Origin: Variovorax sp. UMC13
Lineage (GTDB): Bacteria > Pseudomonadota > Gammaproteobacteria > Burkholderiales > Burkholderiaceae_C
Reading direction: 5' to 3'
Length of the DNA: 64,000 nucleotides
Assembly (NCBI RefSeq): GCF_014170375.1
Contig: NZ_LZZW01000009.1
Location: forward strand, 32,829-96,828
Below are positions 8,281 through 18,719 of the stretch, in pieces. The notes below the pieces were generated by a model, which was not told the DNA's origin, ran no database searches, and saw nothing but the letters and a program-made list of their open reading frames with translations. Numbering within the stretch: the first letter of the stretch is position 1; every line of letters starts with the position of its first letter. The position numbers and the translations under genes are program-made.

Positions 8281-9546
8281 ATGCACTTAAACGAACTCAA
8301 GGCACTCCACGTGTCTGAAGTCCTCAAGCAGGCCGAAGCCCTTGAGATCGAAAACGTCGGCCGCATGCGCAAGCAGGAGCTGATGTTCGCGATCATCAAG
8401 AAGCGCGCGAAGGCCGGCGAACAGGTCTTCGCCGATGGCGTTCTCGAAATCCTGCCCGACGGCTTCGGTTTCCTGCGCAGCCCCGACACCAGCTTCACCG
8501 CCAGCACCGACGACATCTACATCTCGCCGAGCCAGGTCCGACGCTTCAACCTGCACACCGGCGACATGGTCGAGGGCGAAGTGCGCACGCCCAAGGACGG
8601 CGAGCGCTACTTCGCGCTGACCAAGCTGGACAAGGTCAACGACGGCCCGCCCGAGCAGAACAAGCACAAGGTGATGTTCGAGAACCTGACGCCGCTGTTC
8701 CCCAAGGAACAGATGAAGCTCGAGCGCGACGGCATCAAGAGCGAAGAGAACATCACCGGCCGCGTGATCGACATCATCGCCCCCATCGGCAAGGGCCAGC
8801 GCGCCCTGCTGGTGGCACCGCCCAAGAGCGGCAAGACGGTGATGATGCAGCACATTGCGCATGCGATCAGCGCCAACTACCCCGACGTCCACATGATGGT
8901 GCTGCTCGTCGACGAGCGCCCTGAAGAAGTGACCGAAATGCAGCGCACCGTGAAGGGCGAGGTCATTGCCTCGACCTTCGACGAGCCTGCCGCGCGCCAC
9001 GTGCACGTCGCCGAGATGGTGATCGAGCGCGCCAAGCGCCTGGTCGAACTCAAGAAGGACGTGGTGATCCTGCTGGACTCGATCACCCGCCTGGCCCGCG
9101 CCTACAACAACGTCGTGCCTTCCTCGGGCAAGGTGCTGACCGGTGGCGTCGACTCCAACGCGCTGCAGCGCCCCAAGCGCTTCCTCGGCGCCGCGCGCAA
9201 CGTGGAAGAAGGCGGCTCGCTGACCATCATCGGCACCGCGCTGATCGACACCGGCAGCCGCATGGACGAAGTGATCTTCGAAGAGTTCAAGGGCACCGGC
9301 AACTCCGAAATCCACCTCGACCGCCGCCTCTACGAGAAGCGCGTGTTCCCCTCGATCCAGCTCAACCGCAGCGGCACGCGCCGCGAAGAGCTGCTGCTCG
9401 CACCCGAGATCCTGCAGAAGACCCGCATCCTGCGCCAGTTGATGTACAACATGGACGAGATCGAGTCGATGGAGCTGATGCTCAAGAACATGAAGGCGAC
9501 GAAGACCAATGTCGAGTTCTTCGACATGATGCGCAGAGGCGGCTGA
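8281..9546 (+). CDS. rho: Transcription termination factor Rho
   Basis: Hexameric RNA helicase that ends transcription at rut sites. The 421 aa show the N-terminal Rho domain ([20 protein letters not shown]), the RNA-binding cold-shock fold (DGFGFLRSP, residues about 60-70), Walker A PPKSGKT, Walker B VVILLDS, the Q-loop and R-loop regions and the closing [19 protein letters not shown]. Length matches beta-proteobacterial Rho. A strong hairpin-T terminator follows. Confidence 0.98.
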   Translation: MHLNELKALHVSEVLKQAEALEIENVGRMRKQELMFAIIKKRAKAGEQVFADGVLEILPDGFGFLRSPDTSFTASTDDIYISPSQVRRFNLHTGDMVEGEVRTPKDGERYFALTKLDKVNDGPPEQNKHKVMFENLTPLFPKEQMKLERDGIKSEENITGRVIDIIAPIGKGQRALLVAPPKSGKTVMMQHIAHAISANYPDVHMMVLLVDERPEEVTEMQRTVKGEVIASTFDEPAARHVHVAEMVIERAKRLVELKKDVVILLDSITRLARAYNNVVPSSGKVLTGGVDSNALQRPKRFLGAARNVEEGGSLTIIGTALIDTGSRMDEVIFEEFKGTGNSEIHLDRRLYEKRVFPSIQLNRSGTRREELLLAPEILQKTRILRQLMYNMDEIESMELMLKNMKATKTNVEFFDMMRRGG

Positions 9547-9568
9547 GCCCCCTCGCGATCGTCGCCTG

Positions 9569-9603
9569 AAGCGCGTCGTCCCTCACGGGCCGACGCGCTT
9601 TTT
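9569..9603 (+). terminator. Terminator after rho
   Basis: A perfect 10-bp stem (AAGCGCGTCG at 9569-9578 with CGACGCGCTT at 9591-9600) continues into TTT. It may also serve the convergent oxidoreductase gene ending at 9604. Confidence 0.85.
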
Positions 9604-10662
9604 CTATGGCGAGAGTGCTCGGCCTTCGCGGGCGCTGCGAGTGCCGAGGTCGAGCAGTTCCATGAGCGCCACGGCCTGCTCGGGCGGCACCGGATTCGGT
9701 CCGACGCCCAGGATCGCATCGCGCACCGCGGCGTAGTAGGCGACGTAGTTGCCGCGGTGGTTGGGCACGCTGCTGTCGCGCACCCAGTTCTCCACCGCCA
9801 CCACCTTCAGATCGCCCAGCAGCGGGTCGACGCCCCAGTCGTCACCGCCCGGCCGTGCGCCGGCGCGCAGCGCATCCTCCTGCGGATCGACGCCCTGTTT
9901 CACATAGCTGCCGCGCGTGCCGTGCACCAGATAACGCGGCGCCGCATGGGCGGCCAGCGTCGTGGCATGCAGCACCACGCGCAGCGGGGCGTGCGGCCCG
10001 GTCTCGTAGCGCAGCACGGCGTGGAAATAGTCCTCGACCTGCGCGCCGTCGCGCAGCGCCGCGGTGTCGAGTTGCAGCGTGTCGGGCCGGCCGAAGAGCT
10101 GCACCGCCTGGTCCAGCAGGTGCGCGCCCAGGTCGACCCACAGCCCCGCGCCCGGCACCGCCTGCTCGCGCCAGCGCTCGCGCACCTGCGGCCGGAAGCG
10201 GTCGAAGTGCGATTCGAAGTACACCGGCCGGCCCAGCTGGCCGCTCGCCAGCAGCGCGCGCAGCGTCAGGAAGTCGGCGTCGAAGCGGCGGTTCTGGTAG
10301 ACCGAGAGCAGGCGCCCCTGCTGCGCGGCCAGCGCCGCCAGCTCGCGCGCCTGGGCCGCGTCGAGGGTGAAGGGCTTGTCGACGACCACGTGCCGGCCGG
10401 CCTCGAGCGCCGCCTGGGCCAGCGGATGGTGCTGCGCGTTGGGCGCGGCGATCACCACCAGGTCGATGTCGGGACGGGCCAGCAGCGCGGCGCTGTCGGG
10501 CTCGACCGCCACGCCGGGCCAGTCGGCGCGCACCTTGTCGGGCTGCGAGCTGGCCACCGCCGCCAGTTCGAGGCCGGGCACGGCCGACAGCACCGGCGCA
10601 TGGAAGGTCTGGCCGGCGAAACCGTAGCCGATCAGGCCGACGCGCAAGGGAGAGGAAGACAT
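9604..10662 (-). CDS. Gfo/Idh/MocA family oxidoreductase
   Basis: A 352-aa NAD(P)-dependent sugar or polyol dehydrogenase-like enzyme. The N-terminal Rossmann motif is GLIGYGFAGQTFHAP (residues about 8-22). The family dinucleotide-binding continuation VVIAAPNAQHHPLAQAAL and the signature Lys-Pro (VDKPFTL) are present. The C-terminal half has the alpha/beta fold expected of this group (VDLGAHLLDQA, with the His used in catalysis or metal binding in relatives). The ATG at 10662 begins the Rossmann fold; a longer frame to 10833 is only upstream read-through and overlaps the rpmE2 promoter region. Closest to the YvaA/scyllo-inositol-type subgroup by eye; substrate unknown. Confidence 0.9.
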   Translation of the reverse strand: MSSSPLRVGLIGYGFAGQTFHAPVLSAVPGLELAAVASSQPDKVRADWPGVAVEPDSAALLARPDIDLVVIAAPNAQHHPLAQAALEAGRHVVVDKPFTLDAAQARELAALAAQQGRLLSVYQNRRFDADFLTLRALLASGQLGRPVYFESHFDRFRPQVRERWREQAVPGAGLWVDLGAHLLDQAVQLFGRPDTLQLDTAALRDGAQVEDYFHAVLRYETGPHAPLRVVLHATTLAAHAAPRYLVHGTRGSYVKQGVDPQEDALRAGARPGGDDWGVDPLLGDLKVVAVENWVRDSSVPNHRGNYVAYYAAVRDAILGVGPNPVPPEQAVALMELLDLGTRSAREGRALSP

Positions 10663-10826
10663 GGCAGGGGTTCTGGAGCTCGGGACGGGCCAGTATGCGA
10701 TAATCACGGGCTTCGCGAAAAGTGCAGCCGGGCGCAGGGCCCGGAACCGACGCCCCGCCGACCTTCTTTCACAGGTGGCGGACCCAGGCGGCTTGTGGCT
10801 CTCGCATCGACCCCAAAGGAAACACC

Positions 10827-11096
10827 ATGGCAAAAGAAGGCATTCACCCGAACTACCGCGAAGTCCTGTTCCAGGACATGTCGAACGGCTTCAAGTTCGT
10901 GACCCGTTCGTGCGCGAACACCAAGGAAATGGGCAAGACCGACGACGGCCGCGAACTGCCCCTGTTCAAGCTCGACACCACCAGCGAATCGCACCCCTTC
11001 TACACCGGCACCCAAAAGTCGGTGGACAACATGGGCGGCCGCGTGGAGAAGTTCCGCAACCGTTTCGGCAAGACCACCGGCACCGCTTCCAAGTAA
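10827..11096 (+). CDS. rpmE2: 50S ribosomal protein L31 type B
   Basis: An 89-aa ribosomal protein. The start [20 protein letters not shown] and the later [22 protein letters not shown] are family hallmarks. It lacks the CXXC pairs of zinc-binding (C+) L31 and has a single cysteine, so it is the zinc-independent form. Such paralogs often replace the C+ protein under zinc limitation, but many Burkholderiales carry this as the main copy. A good AAAGGA ribosome site precedes the ATG and its own terminator follows. No Zur box was recognised upstream. Confidence 0.95.
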   Translation: MAKEGIHPNYREVLFQDMSNGFKFVTRSCANTKEMGKTDDGRELPLFKLDTTSESHPFYTGTQKSVDNMGGRVEKFRNRFGKTTGTASK

Positions 11097-11116
11097 GCTC
11101 GCCGCATCCAGGTCGA

Positions 11117-11147
11117 GGGCAGCCCGGTTTACCGCGCTGCCCTTTTT
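11117..11147 (+). terminator. Terminator after rpmE2
   Basis: GGGCAGC (11117-11123) pairs with GCTGCCC (11136-11142), followed by TTTTT. Confidence 0.85.
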
Positions 11148-11178
11148 CTTTACAACAGCACCGCCACCGCCACTTCCG

Positions 11179-12915
11179 TTGAGCCAACCCACGCCCGCCA
11201 TCGTTGCCCAGAGCGCCGTGCGCCGTCTGCCGCGCATGGCGTTGCTGCTGCTGTGCGCCGCCTACCTGCTGCCGGGCCTGATCGGCCGCGGTCCCTGGAA
11301 AAGCGCCGACGTGACCGCCTACGGCTACATGGCCGAACTGGCGCACAGCACCGAAGGCTGGATGCGCTGGCTCGATCCGCTGCTGCTGGGCCTGCGGCCC
11401 GAGACACCGGCGCTGTTCCCCTACTGGCTCGGTGCCCTGGCCATCAAGATCGCGCCGGCCTGGGTCCACCCCGACCTGGCGGTGCGCATCGTCTTCGCGG
11501 CGCTGCTGTGGTGCACCTTCTCGGCCACCTGGTACGCGGCCTACTACCTGGCGCGCACGCCGAATGCCCAGCCGGTGGCCTTCGCCTTCGGCGGCGAGGC
11601 CCATCCCACCGACTACGCCCGCGCCATCGCGGACGGCGCCCTGCTGGCGCTGATCGCCTGCCTGGGCCTGGCCCAGCTGGGCCACGAGACCACGCCCGCG
11701 CTGGCGCAACTGTTCTTCGTCGCGAACCTGTTCTACGGCGTGGCCGCCATGCCCTACCACCGCACCGGCGCGACCGTCGCGCTGGGCGTCGGCGCGCTCG
11801 GACTGGCATTGAGCGGCGCGCCGACGGTCGGCCTGGCGCTGGGCGCCGGTGCGGTGGCGCTGGTCCTGATCGACCGGCACCGCCAGGCCCGCGCGGAGGT
11901 CGACGACGCCCCCGCCTACGCCCCGACCGCCGCGCTCACGATCGCGGGGGTGGCGCTGCTCGCCGCCGGCCTGGTCATCGCGCTGGGCCTGTGGCACTGG
12001 CAGATCGTGCTGCCGGGCCAGCATGCGGGCAAGACCCTGATCGCCGACCTCCGCAGCCAGGCCAAGCTGCTGCTGTGGTTCACCTGGCCGGCCTGGCCGC
12101 TGGCCCTCTGGACGCTCTGGCGCTGGCGCCGCCAGCTCACGGCACGCCATGTGGCGCTGCCGCTGTGGTTCGCGCTGGTACCGCTGGCCGCGACCTGGAC
12201 CACCGATTTCTCCGAACGCTCGCTGCTGCTCGCTCTGCCCGCGCTGGCGACGCTGGCGGCCTTCGCGCTGCCCACCTTCCGCCGCAGCGCCGCGGCGCTG
12301 ATCGACTGGTTCACCCTGCTCTTCTTCAGCGGTGTGGCCTTCATCATCTGGGCCTACTGGATCGCCATGCTGACAGGCACGCCGCCCAAGATGGCGGCCA
12401 GCGTCATGCGCCAGATTCCGGGCTTCGTGCCGCAGTTCTCCTGGCTCACCCTGCTGTTCGCGCTGGCGGCCACGGCGGCCTGGTGCTGGCTCGTGCGCTG
12501 GCGCACCGGGCGCCACCAGGCGGCCCTCTGGAAGACGCTGGTGCTGCCGGGCGGCGGCGCGGCCCTGTGCTGGCTGCTGGGCACCACGCTGTGGCTGCCG
12601 GCGCTCGACCATGCCTGGAGCTACGCACCGCAGGTGCGCACGATCTCCGAACGCGTCGGCTCGGCCCCCTGCGTGGCCACACTGTCGCTGAGCCGGCCGC
12701 ACATCGCGGCCCTGCGCTACCACGGCCACTTCGACCTGCGTCCGCTGGACACCGCGGGCCACGGCACCGACGCCTGCCCCTGGCTGCTGGTGAGCCCGGA
12801 AGCGGTCGGCCGCGGCAACGCCGTCGACTTCAAGCAATGGCGCCTGTCCGGCACGGTGCGGCGCCCGACCAGCGCCAACGACGACATCCTGCTGTTCCAG
12901 CGCATCACGCCGTGA
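11179..12915 (+). CDS. Polytopic membrane protein, ArnT/PMT (GT-C)-like glycosyltransferase
   Basis: A 578-aa inner-membrane protein with about a dozen hydrophobic segments. After the first membrane helix, the RGPWKSADVTAYGYMAELAH loop (residues about 35-54) resembles the first periplasmic loop of ArnT/PMT-type GT-C glycosyltransferases, where an acidic residue is catalytic. The C-terminal soluble part (APCVATLSLSRPHIAALRYHG onwards) also fits that group. The start is a TTG at 11179; an ATG at 11236 is an alternative. Its TGA overlaps the GTG start of the MATE gene by 3 nt, so the two are translationally coupled. Donor and acceptor are unknown. Confidence 0.7.
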   Translation: MSQPTPAIVAQSAVRRLPRMALLLLCAAYLLPGLIGRGPWKSADVTAYGYMAELAHSTEGWMRWLDPLLLGLRPETPALFPYWLGALAIKIAPAWVHPDLAVRIVFAALLWCTFSATWYAAYYLARTPNAQPVAFAFGGEAHPTDYARAIADGALLALIACLGLAQLGHETTPALAQLFFVANLFYGVAAMPYHRTGATVALGVGALGLALSGAPTVGLALGAGAVALVLIDRHRQARAEVDDAPAYAPTAALTIAGVALLAAGLVIALGLWHWQIVLPGQHAGKTLIADLRSQAKLLLWFTWPAWPLALWTLWRWRRQLTARHVALPLWFALVPLAATWTTDFSERSLLLALPALATLAAFALPTFRRSAAALIDWFTLLFFSGVAFIIWAYWIAMLTGTPPKMAASVMRQIPGFVPQFSWLTLLFALAATAAWCWLVRWRTGRHQAALWKTLVLPGGGAALCWLLGTTLWLPALDHAWSYAPQVRTISERVGSAPCVATLSLSRPHIAALRYHGHFDLRPLDTAGHGTDACPWLLVSPEAVGRGNAVDFKQWRLSGTVRRPTSANDDILLFQRITP

Positions 12916-14291
12916 CGAGCGAGCGGCAACGCATCGCGCGGCTGGCCGGCACCGTGCTGGCCGGCCAGTTCGCGGCCATGGCCTTCGGCGTCACCGACAC
13001 CATCGTGGCCGGCCGCTATGCGCAGGAAGCGCTGGCCTCCCTGTCGGTCGGCGCCGCCATCTATGCCAGCGTGTTCGTGTCCCTGATGGGCGTGCTGCAG
13101 GCGCTGCTGCCGGTGTGGGCCGAACTGCACGGCGCGCGGCGCTCGGCCGACGTCGGCCGCTCGGTGCGGCAGTCGCTCTACCTCTGCGGCATCGCCATGG
13201 TGCTGGGCATGACCGTGCTGCTGATGCCGGGCGCGCTGCTGCGCTGGACCGAGGTGCCCGATGCCATGCGCGGCGCCGTCGAGGCCTACCTGGCGGTGCT
13301 GGCCTTCGCGCTGCCGCCGGCGCTGCTGTTCCGGCTCTTCGGCACGCTGAACCAGGGCCTGGGCAAGCCGAAGCTGGTCACCTGGGTGCAGCTGGGCTCG
13401 CTGCTGTTCAAGGTGCCGCTGTCGATCTGGTTCACCTTCGGCGGCGCGGGCCTGCCCGCGATGGGCCTGGTGGGCTGTGCCTGGGCGACGCTGGTCGTGA
13501 CCTGGGCCGAGGTGGTGCTGGCCGTCTGGCTGCTGCGCACCCAGCCCTTCTACCGCAGCTACGGGCTCTGGGCCCGCATGGAGAAGCCCGACTGGGCGCA
13601 GCTGCGGCGCTTTGCGCAACTGGGCGTGCCGGGCGGCCTGTCGGTGCTGGTCGAGGTCACCTCCTTCACGCTGATGGCGCTGTTCATCGCGCGGCTGGGC
13701 ACGGCCGCCTCGGCCGCGCACCAGATCGCCTCGAACCTCACGGCCGCCGCCTACATGGTGCCGCTGTCGCTCGGCATCGCGACCAGCGCGCGCGTGAGCT
13801 ACTGGCTGGGCGCCGGCGACGCGACGCTGGCGCGGCGCGCCTGTGCCCGCGGCTTCGAGCTGATGCTGCTGTGCGCCCTGGTCGTCGCCACGCTGATGGC
13901 GCTGCTGCGCTGGCAGCTGGCCGGCATCTATTCCGACGACACCGCGGTGATCGCGGTGGCCGCCGGCCTGCTGCTCGCGACGGCCGTCTACCACCTGGCC
14001 GATGCGGTGCAGACGCTGTGCGTGTTCGTGCTGCGCTGCTACCGCGTGACGGTCATGCCGCTGCTGCTCTACTGCGCGCTGCTGTGGGTGGTGGGGCTGG
14101 GCGGCAGCTACCTGCTGGCCTACCGCGGACTCGGGCCCTGGGAGGCCATGCAGTCACCGCTGGCCTTCTGGCTGATGAGCGCCGCGGCGCTGGCGCTGAC
14201 CGCGCTGCTCTTCGTGGCGCTGCTCTGGCACACCCTCAGGCGGACACGGCTGGCACACCCGCCGCTGGACGCGCCGGCCGCAAGCGCGTGA
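12912..14291 (+). CDS. MATE family efflux transporter (NorM-like)
   Basis: A 459-aa cation-coupled multidrug/toxin exporter with 12 predicted membrane helices. Typical features include RIARLAGTVLAGQFAAMAFG followed by VTDTIVAGRYAQEALAS in helix 1-2 and the repeated second half beginning AQLGVPGGLSVLVEVTSF. It starts with GTG inside the stop of the preceding gene (GTGA overlap). The same frame stays open back to 11253 by chance, but the upstream part is only an out-of-frame shadow of the membrane protein gene. The 3' end overlaps convergent phoR by 56 bp. Substrate unknown. Confidence 0.9.
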   Translation: MTSERQRIARLAGTVLAGQFAAMAFGVTDTIVAGRYAQEALASLSVGAAIYASVFVSLMGVLQALLPVWAELHGARRSADVGRSVRQSLYLCGIAMVLGMTVLLMPGALLRWTEVPDAMRGAVEAYLAVLAFALPPALLFRLFGTLNQGLGKPKLVTWVQLGSLLFKVPLSIWFTFGGAGLPAMGLVGCAWATLVVTWAEVVLAVWLLRTQPFYRSYGLWARMEKPDWAQLRRFAQLGVPGGLSVLVEVTSFTLMALFIARLGTAASAAHQIASNLTAAAYMVPLSLGIATSARVSYWLGAGDATLARRACARGFELMLLCALVVATLMALLRWQLAGIYSDDTAVIAVAAGLLLATAVYHLADAVQTLCVFVLRCYRVTVMPLLLYCALLWVVGLGGSYLLAYRGLGPWEAMQSPLAFWLMSAAALALTALLFVALLWHTLRRTRLAHPPLDAPAASA

Positions 14292-15588
14292 CCGGGAACA
14301 GGATCGCGAAACGCGAGCCCTTCCCCACCGTGCTCTCGATGCGCAGCTCGGCGCCGTGGCGCTGCGCGATGTGCTTGACGATCGCCAACCCCAGGCCGGT
14401 GCCGCCGGTCTCGCGCGAACGGCTGCGGTCGACCCGGTAGAAGCGCTCGGTCAGCCGCGGCAGGTGTTCCTTGGCGATGCCCGGCCCGCTGTCGCGCACC
14501 GCGTACTCGGCCCGGCCGTCGGGCAGCAGGCGCCAGCTCACCGCGACCTCGCCGCCACCCGGTGTGTAGCGCACCGCATTGCTCAGTAGGTTCGACATCG
14601 CGCTCTGCAGTTCGGTCGGCACGCCCGCAATCTCCAGGTCGCCCTCGACCGTGAAGGACAGCCGATGCCCGGCCTGCGGCGCGAGCCGGCTCGACAGGCC
14701 GCGGCCCTCGTCCTCGCATTGCGCCATCAGCGCGCGCACGCGTGTCCACTGCATCAGCGTGGGGGCCGCGCTGCCCTCCAGGCGCGACAGCGTGAGCAGG
14801 TCGTTGACCAGCGTTTCCATGCGGTGCGACTGCTGCGCCATCAGCGCGAGATAGCGCGCGCGCTCCTCGGCATCGAGCGGCAGGTTCTGCAGCGTCTCGA
14901 CGAAGCCGGCCAGCACGGTCAGCGGCGTGCGGATCTCGTGCGAGACGTTGGCCACGAAATCGCGCCGCATCGCCTCGGCCTGTTCGAGCGCGGTGATGTC
15001 GCGCGTCAGCAGCATGCGGCGGTTGCCGGCATAGGGATGCACCTGCACCGACAGGCGCAGCGCATGGCCGCTCTGGCCGCGCGCATGGGTGGCGTCGATC
15101 ACCACGTCGCGGCTGTAGTTCCAGGAGGCCAGGTAGGCGACGAAGCCCGGGTCGCGCACCAGGTTGGCCAGGTGCTGCAGGACATCGCGCTCGGCGTCGA
15201 TGCCGAACTGCGCGGCCGCCGTCTGGTTGCACCACTCGATGCGGCCCTGCTCGTCGAGCAGCACCACGCCGTTGGGCGAGGCCTGGATCGCGGCCAGGAA
15301 TTCCTGCAGCCGGTCCTCGGCCTGGCGGGTCTGCTGCTCGCGTTCGCGCAGCAGCTTGCGGATGCGTTCGGCGAGCTCACCCCAGACACCGGCACCGCGC
15401 GCCGGCAGGCCCACACCGCCCTGGCGCAGCACGCCCAGCAGGCGGCCGGCGCGCCAGGCGTCGAGCGCCAGCCACAACAGGGCGCCGATCCAGGCGCCCC
15501 AGCCGACGAAGCGCCAGCCGAAGAACCATTGGGCGAGCCCCGCCACGACGGCGGAGGCCATCAGGAAGGTGGCAATGCGAAAAGGCAT
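14236..15588 (-). CDS. phoR: Phosphate regulon sensor histidine kinase PhoR
   Basis: A 450-aa membrane sensor kinase that phosphorylates PhoB when the Pst system reports phosphate shortage. Two N-terminal membrane helices (residues about 5-45, no large periplasmic loop) are followed by a PAS domain (residues about 95-200). The HisKA box is VSHEIRTPL (phospho-accepting H217), and the N and G boxes follow (SNLLSNAVRYTP, DSGPGIAKEHLPRLTERFYR, GGTGLGLAIVKHI). It is the last gene of the leftward pst-pho operon. The final 56 bp overlap the convergent MATE gene. Confidence 0.95.
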   Translation of the reverse strand: MPFRIATFLMASAVVAGLAQWFFGWRFVGWGAWIGALLWLALDAWRAGRLLGVLRQGGVGLPARGAGVWGELAERIRKLLREREQQTRQAEDRLQEFLAAIQASPNGVVLLDEQGRIEWCNQTAAAQFGIDAERDVLQHLANLVRDPGFVAYLASWNYSRDVVIDATHARGQSGHALRLSVQVHPYAGNRRMLLTRDITALEQAEAMRRDFVANVSHEIRTPLTVLAGFVETLQNLPLDAEERARYLALMAQQSHRMETLVNDLLTLSRLEGSAAPTLMQWTRVRALMAQCEDEGRGLSSRLAPQAGHRLSFTVEGDLEIAGVPTELQSAMSNLLSNAVRYTPGGGEVAVSWRLLPDGRAEYAVRDSGPGIAKEHLPRLTERFYRVDRSRSRETGGTGLGLAIVKHIAQRHGAELRIESTVGKGSRFAILFPVTRLRPARPAAGVPAVSA

Positions 15589-15629
15589 GGCGCGCGATTA
15601 TCCGCCGCGGCCGCGAAGCGAGAGACGCC

Positions 15630-16322
15630 TCACACCGTGGCTTGGGCGGTCAGGCGGTAGCCGGCACCGCGCACGGTCTCGACCATCGGCGCGGCGGCGC
15701 CCAGCGACTCGCGCAGGCGCTTGACGTGCACGTCGACCGTGCGTTCCTCGATGTAGACATGGTCGCCCCACACCTTGTCGAGCAACTGCGCGCGGCTGTG
15801 CACGCGCTCGGCATGCTGCATCAGGTAGCCCAGCAGCTTGAACTCGGTCGGGCCGACCTTCAGCGGCGCGCCCTGCCAGGTCACGCGGTGGGTGGCGGTG
15901 TCGAGCGCCAGTTCGCCGATCTCGACGCGTTCCGCCACGGCTTCGGGCGCGCGCCGGCGCAGCACGGCCCGGATGCGCGCCAGCATCTCCTGCGTGGAGA
16001 AGGGCTTGGTGATGTAGTCGTCGGCACCGGCGTCGAGGCCGGCCACCTTGTCGGGTTCGTCGCCACGCGCCGTGAGCATCAGGATCGGGATGGCCTTGGT
16101 GCGCGGGTCCTTGCGCCATTGGCGCGCGAGCTGCAGGCCGCTCTGGCCAGGCAGCATCCAGTCGAGCAGGATCAGGTCGGGCAGGAAGGCGTCGATCTCG
16201 CGCTGTGCCGACACGCCGTCTTCCGACCAGATCGGCTCGAAGCCGTTGTGGCGCAGGTTGACGGCGATCAGCTCGGCGATCGACGACTCGTCTTCGACGA
16301 TCAGGACGCGGGGTTTCTTCAT
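15630..16322 (-). CDS. phoB: Phosphate response regulator PhoB
   Basis: A 230-aa OmpR/PhoB-type response regulator. The receiver has D54 (LILLDWMLPG), the conserved Thr84 and Lys106 (YITKPF). The C-terminal winged helix has the recognition segment YIEERTVDVHVKRLRESL. It activates genes carrying Pho boxes, which can be seen upstream of pstS, ppx and ppk in this window. It is encoded between phoU and phoR and transcribed with them. Confidence 0.97.
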   Translation of the reverse strand: MKKPRVLIVEDESSIAELIAVNLRHNGFEPIWSEDGVSAQREIDAFLPDLILLDWMLPGQSGLQLARQWRKDPRTKAIPILMLTARGDEPDKVAGLDAGADDYITKPFSTQEMLARIRAVLRRRAPEAVAERVEIGELALDTATHRVTWQGAPLKVGPTEFKLLGYLMQHAERVHSRAQLLDKVWGDHVYIEERTVDVHVKRLRESLGAAAPMVETVRGAGYRLTAQATV

Positions 16323-16334
16323 TCGCAGATTGTC

Positions 16335-17036
16335 TTACTGAAGCGCTGCTTCGATGTCGTTCATCGAGGTGTGCCGCACGTCGGCACCCTTGACGATGTA
16401 GATGATGAACTCGGCGATGTTCTTGGCATGGTCGCCGATGCGCTCGATGGCCTTGGCCAGGAACAGCAGGTCCAGGCTGGCCGAAATGGTACGCGGGTCT
16501 TCCATCATGTAGGTGACCAGCTTGCGCACGAAGCCGTCGAATTCCTTGTCGATCAGGTCGTCGTCCTTGAGGATCGACAGCGCCGCGGCGGTGTCGAGCC
16601 GGGCGAACGCGTCCAACGCCTTGCGCAGCAGGCCCGAGGCCATGTCGGCGGCGATGCGCAGGTCGGTCGAGGGCAGCGCGCGCGCCGATCCGCTTTCGAT
16701 GATCGACTTGACCATCCGCGCGATCTTGTTGGCCTCGTCGCCCACGCGCTCGAGGTTGGCGGTGGTCTTGGAGATGGCGATCAGCAGGCGCAGGTCGCGC
16801 GCGGTCGGCTGGCGGCGCGCGATGATCGACGACAGCTCGCGGTCGATCTCGATCTCCATCGCGTTCACGCGGTGCTCGGTCTCCATCACGCGGTCGGCCG
16901 CTTCGGGGTCGAACTGCGCCAGCGCATAGACCGCCTGGTGGATCTGCGACTCGACCATGCCGCCGAGCTCCATCACGCGCGAGGAGACGCCGTTGAGTTC
17001 GCTGTCGAACTGGCTGGAAAGGTGTTTCTCGGTCAT
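16335..17036 (-). CDS. phoU: Phosphate signalling protein PhoU
   Basis: A 233-aa cytoplasmic six-helix protein that links the Pst transporter to PhoR and keeps the regulon off when phosphate is plentiful. It shows the two PhoU repeats, with the metal-binding helices containing E..D-type motifs (RRVGDEANKIAR-like ERVGDEANKIARM and ERIGDHAKNIAEF). It lies 10 bp after pstB in the operon order pstB-phoU-phoB. Confidence 0.97.
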   Translation of the reverse strand: MTEKHLSSQFDSELNGVSSRVMELGGMVESQIHQAVYALAQFDPEAADRVMETEHRVNAMEIEIDRELSSIIARRQPTARDLRLLIAISKTTANLERVGDEANKIARMVKSIIESGSARALPSTDLRIAADMASGLLRKALDAFARLDTAAALSILKDDDLIDKEFDGFVRKLVTYMMEDPRTISASLDLLFLAKAIERIGDHAKNIAEFIIYIVKGADVRHTSMNDIEAALQ

Positions 17037-17046
17037 CGCTTTCTCC

Positions 17047-17826
<780 letters not shown>

Positions 17827-17834
17827 GGGGGCTT

Positions 17835-18719
17835 TCAGAGCTTGTTGCGCGTCAGCACGCGCGCCAGGATGTTGAGGGCGAGCACGGCGACGGTGATCAG
17901 GAACACGCCGGCCCAGGCCAGCTGCTGCCAGTTCTCGTAGGGGCTCATCGCGAACTTGAAGATCGTCACCGGCAGGCTGGCCATCGGCTGGGTCACGTCC
18001 GAGGTCCAGAACTGGTTGTTGAGCGCGGTGAACAGCAGCGGTGCCGTTTCGCCGGCGATGCGCGCCACGGCCAGCAGCACGCCGGTGACCACGCCCGAAC
18101 GCGCCGCGCGCAGCGTGATGCTCAGGATCACCTTCCACTTCGGCGTGCCCAGCGCATAGGCTGCTTCGCGCAGGCCCGGCGGCACCAGTTGCAGCATGTT
18201 CTCGGTGGTGCGGATCACGACCGGGATCACGATCAGCGCCAGCGCCAGGCCGCCGGCCAGGCCGGAGAAGCTCTTGAAGTAGGCGACGACCACCGCGTAG
18301 ACGAACAGGCCGATCACGATCGACGGCGCCGACAGCAGGATGTCGTTGACGAAGCGCGTCACGTTCGACAGCCAGCCCTTGGGGTTGTATTCGGCCAGGT
18401 AGATGCCGGCCATGATGCCGATCGGCGTGCCGACGAAGGTGGCCATGGCCACCATCACGACCGAGCCGAAGATCGCATTGGCGATACCGCCGACCTCGTT
18501 GGGCGGCGGCGTCATTTCGGTGAAGGTGGCGATCGCCAGGCCGCCGATGCCCTGGCGCAGCGTCTCCCACAGGATCCAGACCAGCCAGAACACGCCGAAG
18601 GCCATGGCGGCCAGCGACAGCGTGAGCGCGATCTGGTTGACCCGCTTGCGGCCGGCGAACTTCGCGGCGCGGGTCTCGTCGAGGGCCTTGATGCTCAACA
18701 GGCGTTCTGCGGTGGTCAT
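17835..18719 (-). CDS. pstA: Phosphate ABC transporter permease PstA
   Basis: A 294-aa inner-membrane permease with six hydrophobic segments. The binding-protein-dependent transport signature is [20 protein letters not shown] (residues about 188-207), the EAA loop that contacts PstB. Its ATG overlaps the pstC stop by 4 bp (ATGA), showing tight coupling. Confidence 0.97.
   Translation of the reverse strand: MTTAERLLSIKALDETRAAKFAGRKRVNQIALTLSLAAMAFGVFWLVWILWETLRQGIGGLAIATFTEMTPPPNEVGGIANAIFGSVVMVAMATFVGTPIGIMAGIYLAEYNPKGWLSNVTRFVNDILLSAPSIVIGLFVYAVVVAYFKSFSGLAGGLALALIVIPVVIRTTENMLQLVPPGLREAAYALGTPKWKVILSITLRAARSGVVTGVLLAVARIAGETAPLLFTALNNQFWTSDVTQPMASLPVTIFKFAMSPYENWQQLAWAGVFLITVAVLALNILARVLTRNKL

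Noticed and set aside
11253..14291. A single 1012-aa open frame
   Set aside because: Its first half is an Arg/Ala-rich out-of-frame shadow of the membrane protein at 11179. Only the part from the GTG at 12912 looks like a protein (MATE).
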